Made by a program: the position numbers and the translations under genes. The notes below the pieces were generated by a model. The model had not been told where the DNA came from. It did not search any database and was given only the letters and a program-made list of their open reading frames with translations. DNA of 64,000 bases, taken from the NCBI GenBank assembly GCA_029204225.1, contig CM055104.1:47564451-47628450 (forward strand). The letters run 5' to 3'. Positions within the stretch are counted from its first letter, which is position 1, and each line of letters begins with the position of its first letter. Below are positions 25,180-37,950 of the stretch, piece after piece. The DNA is from Diphasiastrum complanatum (lineage: Eukaryota; Streptophyta; Lycopodiopsida; Lycopodiales; Lycopodiaceae).

Positions 25180-25330
25180 TGGTATCAGAGCAATAACCCA
25201 AAAGGTTGCAAGTCGGTTGCTGAAAAAGATACGTTATAAACTGATAGGGGAACTATGAGTTGGCATGACCATGCCGTTGTATTATAGTTGGCATACGCCA
25301 TATGTACTAGGTACAGGCTTTGATATCCCG
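25180..25330 (+). other. Copia-2 PBS and leader, ending at a rearrangement junction
   Basis: TGGTATCAGAGC (initiator tRNA-Met PBS) directly after the LTR, then about 100-150 bp of leader without ORF. After about 25330 the sequence turns into Gypsy-B gag, so copia gag is not here; it is at 17539 on the other strand. Confidence 0.7.
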
Positions 25331-27126
25331 TCAGGACAAGGATCTGAAACTCAATGGCCTTGAAGAAAGAGTCTGTCAACTAGTACTAGGTCTGCATAGT
25401 TGGATGTCGAGCTTATTTGCCTCGGGGTCTTCAGAACTATGCAACAAGAGCCAGAACCGGAACCAGCACCAATGGATCCAATGGGCCAACCCGTACCTAT
25501 CGCTCCCTTGCAAGCAGTCCGGAGAGCACCACGGATGGAAATACCAAAATATGACGGATCATCAGATCCCATCCAATTCCTTCAGATCTACGAGCAAGCT
25601 TGTGAAATCTACGGTGAATGGACACCTGCGGAGAAGCTGATGTTATTTCCTATGTCCCTATTGGCAGTGGCTCAGGATTGGTTTTTCAACCTATCAGAGG
25701 AAGAGAAATCCACCTGGGAAGCGGTTAAAACGGCTCTCATTACGCGCTTTAAACCAAGAAAATTCTTGGAAGACCCGTTTCTCCTACTGAGCAAAGTCAA
25801 GATGAGAAAATGAGAAAGGGTCCAGGACTATATTGAACGGGTCAAACATCTACGATCCGAATGCAGTGCAGCCCTGACTCCCGATCATGCGGTGATCATG
25901 TGGTTCCTAGCCGGATTACCACGAAGCATCAAAAGAGAACTGAAACGATGGGAGCAGTACGCTACTCTGCAAGAAGCTATGGAAGATGCCATCAGGGAAG
26001 AAAATGAGGGATCTGATGACAAATATCCTTCCACCCACACTCCTACTCCCTCGATCGCATCATCATCATCAAACGCATCCGCTCTATCCTCAGAATTGTT
26101 GTTGGAGCAAATGACAAAATTACACAAATAGCAGATGGAACAACTTATGGCGCAGTTTGACTAGAAACTGAGGCCTTACAGGGAACTGTAGCAGTAACTT
26201 CACATCAACCGGAACCAAACCAGCTACAGTATCCTCGACGAGAAAATGTATGGTGTTCAATATGCACGCAAAACCATACAGTAAACGATTGTCCAGTCCT
26301 AAAGCAAAATCTGAGACTGACACATAGATTCTGCCATTTGTGCAATGCAACATCGCACGATACGGCATTTTGCCCGTTTAACCATAGGATTGCAGAATGT
26401 CCCTACAAGGGACAATATACAACCTCCTGCCGAGATTGCGGTTATGGACACTGTTTCAAGAATTGTCCATTTAAACCTGGAACCAGTGCACCTCTTGACC
26501 TCATTGCCATATAGCAACCAGCAGTTCCAACAGGGATGTCATCAAAAGGTCGACAAGACCACGCTCCTGTGTTAGTTGTTACGCGAGCACAGAACAGGAA
26601 GGAAGTGGCTCCCTCACCACCACCATCGATCACTGACGACCAACCCTCAACTTCAGCGCCATATCCAAATGTGAGGAAAGAGAGAAGACAGTATCAGAAA
26701 ATAAGACACTGGGTACAAAAAACACAAGAGGAGAAAAAAGAGCAAGAATGAGACAATCCCACAGAACCTCCAGTCAACGTCGAACGGGAATCGCAAGCGG
26801 ACTCACCACTGCGCACTGATCATAATGATCGGTTGCACCAACATGAACCACCTTTTCACATGGTGGAGCTTGAGGAACCACGCATTGAAAGGCTCACACT
26901 TTTGTTGTCGAGCCACATTAGTTTACCACTCGGAGAACAACTGCGGATTGCACCACAAGCAAAAAGCCTTGTAGTTGAATGGGCCAAAGCAGATGAGGAG
27001 CCAGTAGCGCCTGAGCCCATATATTGTGTAGGCTATGATGAAACAAGTAACGTCCTCCACATCGGAGCAGCACGGGAAAGTGAGAAACACAACATCGCTT
27101 TGCCAATCAAACACAAGAGATATGAG
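25331..27126 (+). pseudogene. Gypsy-B gag with three zinc knuckles, interrupted by a nested LTR element
   Basis: Gag opens with a Glu/Pro-rich segment, then PRMEIPKYDGSSDPIQFLQ, AQDWFFNLSEEEKSTW and ALITRFKPR (25540-25760), the retrotransposon gag capsid signature. A single TGA at 25811 interrupts an otherwise continuous frame to 26131. Three CCHC-type knuckles follow in another frame: CSICTQNHTVNDC (about 26253), CHLCNATSHDTAFC (about 26333) and CRDCGYGHCFKNC (about 26431). A charged linker continues to KHKRYEDD at 27126. There the nested element is inserted (TSD GACGA); the frame resumes at 32196 with protease. Confidence 0.8.
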
Positions 27127-27131
27127 GACGA

Positions 27132-28351
27132 TGTAGCGCAGGCATCCCAAAGGGAGCCGGGAACCACGACTTAGCTTCCCAGCCTTCAACTCTTGCCATC
27201 CAAACCCACTTGACATACAAGCAGCCAACTCGCCAACAACGATCAGACTTAACCAACTTGAAGTTTCGAAAACCAACATTGAGATCCAACCTGGCGCCAT
27301 GCCAGATCGGGGGTCCCGATGTGGGTGACTTCCCTCCAAGCAAGCCGCCCGACATACATCAAACTTAACCAACTCGAAGCTTCGTTACAAACGAGTAACA
27401 TCCATTCCAAGCAAGTGGTCTGACTTACATCAGACTTAACCAACTGAAAGCTTCGTCACGAGCGCTGGAAGCCAACCTGGCGCCACGCCAGACTGGACAG
27501 CCATAAACAGGTAACATCCACCCAAGCAAGCCATCCAACTCAGCCGACAGGTTAGAGCCCGTTTCCCAAGAGCTTAACCCATTCACGTTCATGCAAGGAA
27601 CACTCAGAACCACAAGCCGCGATAGATATGAAAACAACCAGTTCCTAGACCAAATGGTCCTGACAGCATACTGCTGGCGCCACGGACCGAATGGTCCCGA
27701 CGGCATACCGCTGGCATCCCGGGATACGACCCTCAGCTATGTGCCAAGTTAAAAATTTTGAAAGCGGCCTTACAACTGGCGCTTTTACCGAACACTAAAA
27801 CCCAGAAGGTAATTAGAGTCAGTTTGAGAAAAATCCCACTTTATTGATAAATCTGAGAAGGTTACATTTCAAGTGTGTGACCGACCCTAGTCTCCGGAGT
27901 GCTAGCATGCCAAGGCGAGAGCCATGACAACATTCCAGCAAGGGAGGCTGAGACTTGGTTGGAGCTCGCCCTGAGTCGCAACCCGCACTCCCCTATAGTA
28001 TTGGTGTGATTCGGCACCCCCCCCCTCATACCAAGCACTCTACCCAAGCTGGTAAAGCACGTTTTTCTCTCTCTAGGATTTTCTCTTTCTAGAAAGTCAT
28101 TTTCTCTCTCTAGATTTTATTGATCCCCAGGCTTCTTTTAATCATGCCTAGATCGTGTGAGGTGATTGCACATCGATCTGAGCTCTCTGGACTCCGCTAG
28201 AACCGATCAAAGATTTTCAGCCATAGGAACTTGGCGCCGGCTGGATTCTGGTCACAGTGGCACCGGGAGCAGCAGGGGCGCTGCTGGCGCCGGGGACATA
28301 GCTGGCGCCTATGGCGCCGGAAGTAAAGCTTGTAAAGATAGCTTTACAACA
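27132..28351 (-). repeat. LARD-like element 3' LTR
   Basis: 1220 bp. Contains several GGCGCC blocks near 28260-28320 and a short C run at about 28017. Minus-strand ORFs inside it also appear in the other LTR and are not genes. Confidence 0.85.
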
Positions 28352-30941
28352 TCCACCCCACCTTTATAAAATCTGATGTCCTCATCAGATGTCAGATTAA
28401 AGTAAAGGTGTCTCCCAATTAAAATAACTATACATTTAAGCTACTTGGCACAGTACTCAATTTACTGGCCACTTTTTATTAACATTGAAGCTGGCACACC
28501 ACAAGTCGGAGGCTCAGCTCTTTGTAATGAAAAATTACATAAGTCGAAAATATATCTTTGTCTGGGAAAAGCGTAGATTTGATATCGCTTTCGTAAAACC
28601 CGAGAACCTTATTAACTGGTGACAGAGGCCTTTCTTTGAAATGTTCGCCCCTGTCGCTTCTGACTTTCGACTTTGGAACTCCTTTGAGCTCCTGATTTGT
28701 CCTTGATGCACTTTGTGTTGAGCTCCCTGAGCTCCAGATTTGTTCAGTTCCGCACAGGTATCAAGGCTCCCTGAGCCAAAGGATTTATCGTTTGATTGCC
28801 CACTTTATGGTCCACTCTGTGCCTTGTTGCTTCTGCACCTTGATTTCTCTCCTTGTCCCAGCCTGATCTTGATACTTTTCCATCTTGGCTCTTTAAGGTA
28901 GGCAAAGATTGAGTACTCTGCAATGCACCTCTCACTTAGCTTGAAGTAGCTCTTTGAATCAGCCCAAATGTAACCATTGACCTCGTGGAAAGCCAAAGGG
29001 TCGCACCAGTTTGATCCGCATCCGAACTATCTCTTCGCGTTTGTTTGAAGCACCATGTCCATCGCGCAAAACTTGACTTTCACAATTCCATCACTGGTTA
29101 GTTGCCTCACAGTCAAAACAATAAGTGCACATCGAGCTTGGCTTCAAGTAGCTCTCTTTGAATCAGAAACATGCACCCAGAGTTTGCACTAATCCGATCT
29201 CAACGCGAACTGTCCCTTAGCGTCCGTTCGAAATACCAAGTCTCTCATGCAAGACTCAACTTTCACAGTTCCTTCATTGATCAGCTGCCTTACACGTAAT
29301 ACAAGCCAGCGTACTCATATGTTTCCTCATCATTGCTGGTCCAGAGAAAGCCTATAACAAACTTTTCTTTCCACAACAAAAACTTGTCAACTTATTAGGT
29401 CCAAAGTTCGCCAGTCTCCTCGTGTGAGTATGGCTAGGTCACCTTGAATTTGCCCCCATTTTGATCAACTTTCATTCAAAATTTGCCTCAAGAGAGAGGT
29501 GTGTGTGATAGTTCCCCTCCACTTAATAAATCAGATGATCGGACTTAGAGTAGAGTTCTTCGGACAAAAAGCCTTTCCAACACTTTGCTTCCCATCTGCT
29601 AGGATTATGGCTCGATCCAACTTGTTGCCAATCTCTGAAGAGGATCCTAGTCTTTTTCCCCTTTGAGGAAAAACCCAACTGATACTGGATATCACCCGTG
29701 CTCAGTGAGTTTTAGTTCCGAAGGTGGCCGTCCCAAAATGAAGACCAACAGCTATAGAAGATCTCCCCTGAAATTGCCCTTTCCAACTTTTGACTTCCTG
29801 CTTGCGTCTGGTGGGCGTTGTCGCAAATGAAACTAACCCAAGAAACAAGCTAGCCATCCATCCTTTGCAAACATTGAGTCATTTCTTTGTCGTTCATGTG
29901 TGAGTACTTGAACTGCAAATCCACCGCACAGATTTTGGATATCGCCCATGCTCAGTGAGTTTTAGTTCCGAAGGTGGCCGTCCCAAAATGAAGACCAACT
30001 ACTCCATAGAAGATCTCCCCTGAAATGGCCCTTTCCAGCTTTTGACTTCCTGCTTGCGTCTGGTGGGCGTTGTCGCAAATGAAACTAACCCAAGAAACAG
30101 GCTAGCCATCCATCCTTTGCAAACATTGAGTCGTTTCGTTGTCGTTCACGTGTGAGTACTTGAACTGCAAATCTGCCCCACAGATTCTGTAGTCCTCTTT
30201 GTTTGATGGTATCAACCTTCAAAAGAAAAGGTTTCTTCTCGAGCCATCAACTCCTTGTATCACAAGCAATCATGCAAACCAAGCAAAGCACGAGTATTAA
30301 GACTCACCACAAATACGTACAAGTAAGACACTCAGGCAGGTTTACTAACAAGTAACAAAGACAAGGTCCCCCTTTGAGATGGTCCTGCCAACGGACCTTT
30401 GCCTGGCCGCGTCCATACAAATCGATCACGGAATCAGCCCACATAGGACACCCCTCCAACTATCCATGCTTTCACCATTAAGCAGCACATTGCCTCAGTC
30501 ACGCCCCACCACTTTTTGGTCGATAGCCCTTATAGCTAAACGATCGGCAGCTATCCCGCACCGGCAGCTAACCACCCGTGCTTTACACCCGAATTCGAGC
30601 AGCATCTCTGTATCAATGGTTAACCCGTACAGTTTGAATATGTCGCCCCGCACCCCACAAGGTACAGACCGTACTTTCACCTCCCTAGGCAGCACTTTGT
30701 CTCATCCGTCCTACGTGTAGACAGCGCCAGGCCCGAACCGCGAGAACTGACCGTGCTTGCACCTCAAGGGCAACACCTTGACTCATCAAGTCCCCCGTTC
30801 TGCCGACCACCCCGACCGTGGACGCACCCGTGCTTACACTGTGGGCAGCACCTTGCACAACAGTTGTCTTGATGAACCCCAAACCGTGGCCATTTCCGTG
30901 AGATCCGCATAGCTGACCGGCCAGTCGACTCTGATACCACA
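28352..30941 (-). mobile_element. LARD-like element internal region, non-coding
   Basis: No frame shows gag, protease, integrase or RT motifs. It contains a 250-bp tandem duplication (29686-29935 and 29936-30186). The 113-codon plus-strand ORF at 30379-30720 has no recognisable motif and lies antisense to the element. Confidence 0.75.
29686..30186. repeat. 250-bp tandem duplication
   Basis: Two adjacent copies start TGGATATC(A/G)CCC(G/A)TGCTCAG and end at CACAGATT(T/C), with only scattered differences. Confidence 0.9.
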
Positions 30942-32195
30942 TGTAGCGCAGGCATCCCAAAGGGAGCCGGGAACCACGACTTAGCTTCCCAGCCTTCAAC
31001 TTTTGCCATCCAAACCCACTTGACATACAAGCAGCCAACTCGCCAACAACGATCAGACTTAACCAACTTGAGGTTCCGAAAACCAACATTGAGATCCAAC
31101 CTGGCGCCATGCCAGATCGGGGATCCCAATGTGGGTGACTTCCCTCCAAGCAAGCCGCCCGACATACATCAAACTTAACCAACTCGAAGCTTCGTTACAA
31201 ATGAGTAACATCCATTCCAAGCAAGTGGTCTGACTTACATCAGACTTAACCAACTGAAAGCTTCGTCACGAGCGCTGGAAGCCAACCTGGCGCCACGCCA
31301 TACTGGACAGCCATAAACAGGTAACATCCACCCAAGCAAGCCATCCAACTCAGCCGACAGGTTAGAGCCCGTTTCCCAAGAGCTTAACCCATTCACGTTC
31401 ATGCAAGGAACACTCAGAACCACAAGCCGCGATAGATATGGAAACAACCAGTTCCTAGACCAAATGGTCCCGACAGCATACTGCTGGCGCCACGGACCGA
31501 ATGGTCCCGACGGCATATCGCTGGCGTCCCGGAATACGACCCTCAGCTATGTGCCAAGTTAAAAATTTTGAAAGCGGCCTTACAACTGGCGCTTTTACCG
31601 AACACTGAAACCCAGAAGGTAATCAGAGTCAGTTTGAGAAAAATCCCACTTTATTGATAAATCTGAGAAGGTTACATTTCAAGTGTGTGACCGACCCTAG
31701 TCTCCGGGGTGCTAGCATGCCAAGGCGAGAGCCATGACAACATTCCAGCAAGGGAGGCTGAGACTTGGTTGGAGCTCGCCCTGAGTCGCAACCCGCACTC
31801 CCCTATAGTATTGGTGTGATTCGGCACCCCCCCCCCCCCCCCTCATACCAAGCACTCTACCCAAGCTGGTAAAGCACGTTTTTCTCTCTCTAGGATTTTC
31901 TCTTTCTAGAAAGTCATTTTCTCTCTCTAGATTTTATTGATCCCCAGGCTTCCTTTAATCATGCCTAGATCGTGTGAGGTGATTGCACATCGATTTGAGC
32001 TCTATGGACTCCGCTAGAACCAATCAAAGATTTTCAGCCATAGGAACTTGGCGCTGGCTGGATTCTGGTCACAGTGGAGCCGGGAGAGACGCCGGCGCCA
32101 TTGGCGACGGGAGCAGCAGGGGCGCTGTTGGCACCGGGGACATAGCTGGCATCGATGGCGCCGGAAGTAAAGCTTGTAAAGATAGCTTTACAACA
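30942..32195 (-). repeat. LARD-like element 5' LTR
   Basis: 1254 bp, next to the PBS on its left side. Compared with the other LTR it has a longer C run near 31827-31841 and an extra GGCGCC-containing block near 32080. Confidence 0.85.
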
Positions 32196-33894
32196 GACGA
32201 GGTGGCAGTGGTAGATGGAGGATTGGGTGTCAATCTGATCTCCACTACTTTAAGTGAAAAATGAGGTTTACAAGGATTGAAGCCAGCCATATTCGCCATC
32301 AAGCTAGCAGATCAATCCTGTGTGAAACCAAAAGGTGTAGTTGCCGATATTCCCGTAAAGATAGTAGACATGCAGTTTGTGATTACTTTTGTGGTCATGG
32401 ATATACCTGAATCTCCATCTACATACCGTGTTTTACTGGGAAGACCATGGGTGAGGACTGCGCAAGTAGTACACAGCTAGGGTACAAGGAAACTTACCTT
32501 CGAGAACAAATAATAGGATGTAAAGGTAGATCCAACCACATGGGCGGTGAAACCTATTGCACTCAAAGCTGATGACGGATCATCCACGACAGATCATACG
32601 ATTGATCGCCCAAGGCCAGCCAAGGGAGGTCACTATCATTCAGAGATAGATGTCGTAAGATGGACAGATGCATTAGCAACTATTGATTGCCAGACATGTC
32701 AATATGAATCAGATCTAGAACCTAGTACATCTTCACCCAAATGTTACACTATGGACACACCAATGACATTTGGGGTGAATATGATAAACGTAGCATGGCT
32801 GTCAGCGAAGCCTATTGAGAACCCAGTGGACGATGATCTAGTCCCTTGGCAACATGCCCTAACTTATAATAAGGAGATTGAGCTGACTGATGAATAGGTC
32901 CTACACCACATGGACCCAGATCGTTACGGAACCAAGAGGTTACCAGTTCAACCACCACAAAGGTCTGCTATGACGAAAGTCTCAAGGATTGATCCACCCA
33001 AGGCATCTGCGAATAAGAAGAATCAGTTGAAGCAACGCCATAACCAGGTGATCTGATGGAGTGACCTACCCAAAGAGGCGATAGCTATAGTGGACGTTGA
33101 TATTCACAACTATAAGGCGAGTCACAAAAGTCCCGATGAAAGGCAACAAGGAGGAACCCACCAAAATGACAAAAAGAGCAAAAAGAAGGTGTTGGATTCC
33201 TTAAAGTCAATCAAGTTGGATTCAAATACAACGTCATCTTTTACACAAGTGACAAAATAAAAAAATGACCAGTCAGGCCAAGATCAATATGCTGAAAGAG
33301 GAATCTCGACGAGCTCCAGTACACGAGATGCCTGATACTTTCAAGAATTATACATTGGACGACGTGGTAATCATGATGCCGCAAGCCCAACGAGAACCTA
33401 ATCAAAGTCAGGCACCAGCGGAACAAGTCTTCGAGGGACCTGCGCGAACACAGCCGATGAATCTTGCGGAACCAGGAGAAGAAGAAAGGATAGTGCATGT
33501 GGGAGAGCAGTTAACACCCACGTAGTTCAAGAGACTATGATCCTTGTTGGTGGAATATAAAGACTGTTTTACCTGGAGCTATAGTGATCTAAAGGGCATT
33601 CCGCCAACAGTAGTCCAACATACCATACCCTTGGTGGATGGAGCAGTCCCCAAGGTGAACCGTTACTACCGCTGCAACCCGAATTATACAAGACTGATCA
33701 AGCAGGAGTTGCAAAAGTTGATGGACGCAGATTTCATTTACGAAATCAAGCACACAGAATGGGTATTGTTGATAGTTATAATACCCAAGAAGAATGGCAA
33801 AATGCGGATCTGTGTGAATCTGAAGGCGCTTAATGCAGTCACCAAAAAGGACCATTTCGCTTTACCATTTACGGAAAGTGTCCTCAACAGGGTA
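32196..33894 (+). pseudogene. Gypsy-B protease and 5' part of reverse transcriptase
   Basis: Resumes the frame broken at 27126. VAVVDGGLGVNLISTTLSEK has DGG in place of the DTG/DSG protease triad. FAIKLADQSCVKPKGVV and YRVLLGRPWVRTAQVVHS follow; the latter is the conserved protease end. A linker leads to RT: LVEYKDCFTWSYSDLKGI (33550), VNRYYRCNPNYTRLIKQEL, FIYEIKHTEW, PKKNGKMRICVNLKALNAVT (33786) and DHFALPFTESVLNRVAG (33850). The RT breaks off at 33894, before the catalytic YxDD. Stops at 32263, 32480, 32896, 33258 and 33523 show decay. Confidence 0.8.
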
Positions 33895-34383
33895 GCTGGC
33901 GGCCTCTCACCACCTCGCGCCAATTCTCCTCCTCGTGTCTCTTCTCCACCTCTCACCTCCTCTTCTCCACCCAAATCTGATCTTCCATCAACTTCCACAG
34001 TTCCTCCTAACCCAGTGGATAACCTCTCTGATCTTGTGGTAGTACACAAATACTAGTACAATAAAGTCTTTACGGTACCCGACTCCGAACAGCCGGCATA
34101 CAGGGACTCAACTTTATTTTTATTGTTTTTCACTATTATCTCATCTTTTTTCTCTTTTTTATTTATTCCCATGTGCATATACCTCCTCCTTTTTTCTCTC
34201 TTGCAGCTCAACCTTATTGTAAAAAAATAAAAAAATTCTCACTTTTCGCCACATTTTCTTCCCCTTCCTGTCGGTACGCCTCTTTTCCCTCTTTCTTTAG
34301 TAACAATTTCACATCCACACATGCGAACGCCAACGACATACGCAGGTGCCAAGGGATTGTCACCAAAATTGCAGTGGGGGCAT
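33895..34383 (+). mobile_element. Proline-rich tail and 3' non-coding end fused to the broken RT
   Basis: In frame with RT, the sequence switches to a Pro/Ser-rich tail (SPPRANSPPRVSSPPL...) ending at a stop at 34056. T-rich 3' sequence follows and ends with a PPT-like GCAGTGGGGGCA at 34371-34382. The tail has no RT similarity, so most of pol is deleted or this is the 3' part of another element. Confidence 0.55.
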
Positions 34384-35530
<1,147 letters not shown>

Positions 35531-35539
35531 GTACTACAC

Positions 35540-37143
35540 GACTACTCACCCAGTTGGAGATCCAAACCTTGACTTTGCCCTCTAGATCCGATCGATTAGG
35601 GATGCACGAAAAGAGTCCAACAAAAAGTTGCAGAGTGAAAGGGCCAAGAGACCGGAAGAACAGAACCAGTTTTCATATCAGCTCCAATCTCTCCAAGAGG
35701 TGCAAGACCAATTCGAACGCCGATAAGATCTCCTAACTCAATAAAATAAGAGACTAACTAACGTGATGACAACAGTCAAGCAACCGATTAGGCTGGAAGA
35801 TATAAATGTACCAGTTTCATCTTTAGGAGGCAATAAAAATGGAGAAGCATATCTCCTTAATCCAAAAACACGAAGCCCTAAAGAGGAACCATCAAATCTC
35901 AGAAGACGAAAACAACAAGAAGCTATCAACACTCAAAGAAAGCATTGACAAGATCCAAGAGGAACTCCTCCAGTCTAAACAACAGATGACACTCTTTTGG
36001 AATATGTCCTGTAGACTCGACACAAGCGTATAAGTGAAAAAAAAAAATGACTACAATGATGATGTTGGAGCTCCTGAGCAAAGCCAACTCATCAACCAAC
36101 GAGGTGCTGGTTTTGGCATGCCATATCAAGGTTTCACCACTGGCTCTCTCTCCACAAACCTACTGTGGACTTCTCCACATATACTCAGTTGCCCCACTTG
36201 CCTTCTTATTTTTCAAAATCATTTTCATCTTACCAACCTTCATTTTTTCCATTTGCTTATTCCACCACATCCACATCTACTTCCAACACCATACCCACCA
36301 CATCATCTCTTAAATCTGATGACCATTTTCCAAAACAGTTCATTTCATCAACATCTCAGTATAACCTCATAACTCACCCACTACCCTCTACTCATAAACA
36401 GTTTCTGCCTCCATCACCATCTGACTTTAATTTTCCTGATCAAGATCCACTTGATGAGACTGTCCAGTCTTCTATGAGACTTTTCACATCCCCTCCAAAG
36501 GGAAAGAGCGACATCTTTGTTGGATCAAGGTCAGAGGGTTCAACACCAAGGATTCCTAATACAAAGAGTGCCACAGCCTTGGACGACTATTTGGCAAGGC
36601 CCTCAAGGATGTTGTCCGAGAAATCCATAGAAAAGATTAGAAGACGATATGATGATCGAAAAGAATCTGATGAATTCTAGAAGACCTACAAGAAAGGAGA
36701 ACGAGGAGGGACAAAAAAAATAATTATGGAAGAATATCCAAAGCTCAGTACCACGGTACAAGGAGTCTTGGCAGAACAACAATGTCGGGATGACAAAAAG
36801 CTCAACTTAAGATTCCGGGGTCTTCCTACTGAGGGCACAACACTGGACCAGGTTACCTCTTTGTTTACTTCACGCATGGGGCTCTCAGTTCCAGGTATCT
36901 AGTATGCTTGGCGCCTCCAGCATGATCCGAAGGTATTATTTGTCAAATTCAAAACTATGGACGAACCGGCAGACAGTTCTTCATGCGCGGCGTACTCTCC
37001 GAGGCTCTCAAATTTACATAGATGATGACCTTACTCACTGCCAATGGTTACAACGTAAAACTATTATTCAGGAGGCAAGGACAAGACAACAACAGGTGGT
37101 CTTTACAAATGGCAACCCTCGCTTTTTCTCCAAGCGTCAATAG
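35540..37143 (+). pseudogene. L1-ORF1-like relic (coiled coil, RRM-like and C-terminal domain)
   Basis: Text in several frames shows a charged coiled-coil stretch (ESNKKLQSERAKRPEEQ; EKHISLIQKHEALKRNHQIS). A Ser/Pro/Thr-rich region follows (36165-36460), then DDKKLNLRFRGLPTEGTTL (36790), DPKVLFVKFKTMDE (36924), and ARRTLRGSQIYIDDDLTHCQ (36985-37045). The last two resemble the RNA-binding and C-terminal portions of LINE ORF1 proteins. Frameshifts near 36680, 36900 and 36960 break it. No endonuclease or RT follows. A second relic with the same C-terminal signature is on minus at 60701-60898. The assignment is by motif only. Confidence 0.4.
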
Positions 37144-37348
37144 AAAGTTGGGGTACTCGGGCATGGGAGCAGCCCGATAGTGGTGATGCTAAATAATGAT
37201 GAGCAACTTCAGGAGCACCTAAGGGCACCAAGCTGAAAAAGGGTCGACCCCTATTATGTACCAATCAAGAGAAGAGACACTTGGAAGAAAACGAAACTAG
37301 CCAAGCGACAAGTCAATTGGCCTATTATTCCAAGAATTGACTCAAGCT

Positions 37349-37770
37349 CAACTTTGATAAAATATCGAGATGCGCTACTAAAGTTTGGATACGCCCATAG
37401 AAGAAGTGCAGATATTGTAGTCCAAGAAAGTGCAAATTATTGTTTATCCATAGTCTTTCTCGTGACTTTGGAGTGCTACTAGGATAAGGGGCTACCGCCC
37501 ATAATGTTGGACATCAATCAAACTTTGCAATCAGAAGATGCGCATCTAATGATGGCAAGGCTTTATTTTCAAGCTGCATTTACTTCCAGTCAGTACGTAT
37601 AGATGATCGAGAAGTGGTATGAGAATAAGTTCATACTTGGGATAAGGTCGTACCTGAGACCTATTCCGTTGGGCGCAAAGACAAGATTCATCACATTTGA
37701 AGCCATCTGAAGGAAGGTCGGCTATGAGAAATTTTTTTATAGAAGAAAAGTTGAAAAGAACAAATAAGAG
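37349..37770 (+). pseudogene. Unidentified decayed reading frame
   Basis: One frame gives about 140 protein-like codons (KYRDALLKFGYAHRRSADIV, MLDINQTLQSEDAHLMMARL, YENKFILGIRSYLRPIPLG) broken by only three stops: TAG at 37481, TAG at 37601 and TGA at 37708. All three are one G-to-A step from TGG (Trp), as expected from cytosine deamination on the other strand. I do not recognise the family. It lies between the ORF1-like relic and Copia-4 and may belong to the same element as either neighbour. Confidence 0.35.
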
Positions 37771-37950
37771 ACTCTCGGTTACGCAGGGCTATCATGATAA
37801 GCTGCTGCACCTTTGAAGTTTTGCCAAGACAAGCAATAACGAACTCAATAAGTTCTTGGTTTAAGAAACGACCATGTAGGAGCTAGTCATATTTCCTAGG
37901 CTTTGTAAATAAATGTAGACCCCCCCCCTTAAATTAGTTAGAGTGAGCCA

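Larger units (their letters stand above)
27132..32195 (-). mobile_element. Non-coding LTR element (LARD-like) nested in Gypsy-B
   Basis: LTRs 27132-28351 (3') and 30942-32195 (5'), target-site duplication GACGA at 27127-27131 and 32196-32200. On minus, the LTR starts TGTTGTAAAGC and ends GCTACA. A PBS TGGTATCAGAGT (30939-30928) follows after 2 nt, and PPT AAAGGTGGGGTGGA precedes the 3' LTR (28352-28365). The 2.6-kb interior has no gag or pol similarity in any frame. Size and lack of coding capacity fit a large retrotransposon derivative mobilised in trans. The LTRs remain very similar, differing by scattered substitutions, a C-run length difference and a block of about 30 bp. Confidence 0.85.

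Noticed and set aside
25320-25640. Plus-strand ORF overlapping the start of Gypsy-B gag
   Set aside because: Alternative frame of gag; the capsid motifs are in the frame starting at 25400.
26923-27706. Minus-strand ORFs of 80-150 codons at 26.9-27.7 kb and their twins at 30.7-31.5 kb
   Set aside because: They lie within or across the LTRs of the non-coding element and recur because the LTR is duplicated; no protein motif.
30379-30720. 113-codon plus-strand ORF
   Set aside because: Antisense to the element interior, Ser/Pro-rich, no recognisable domain, next to the PBS region.
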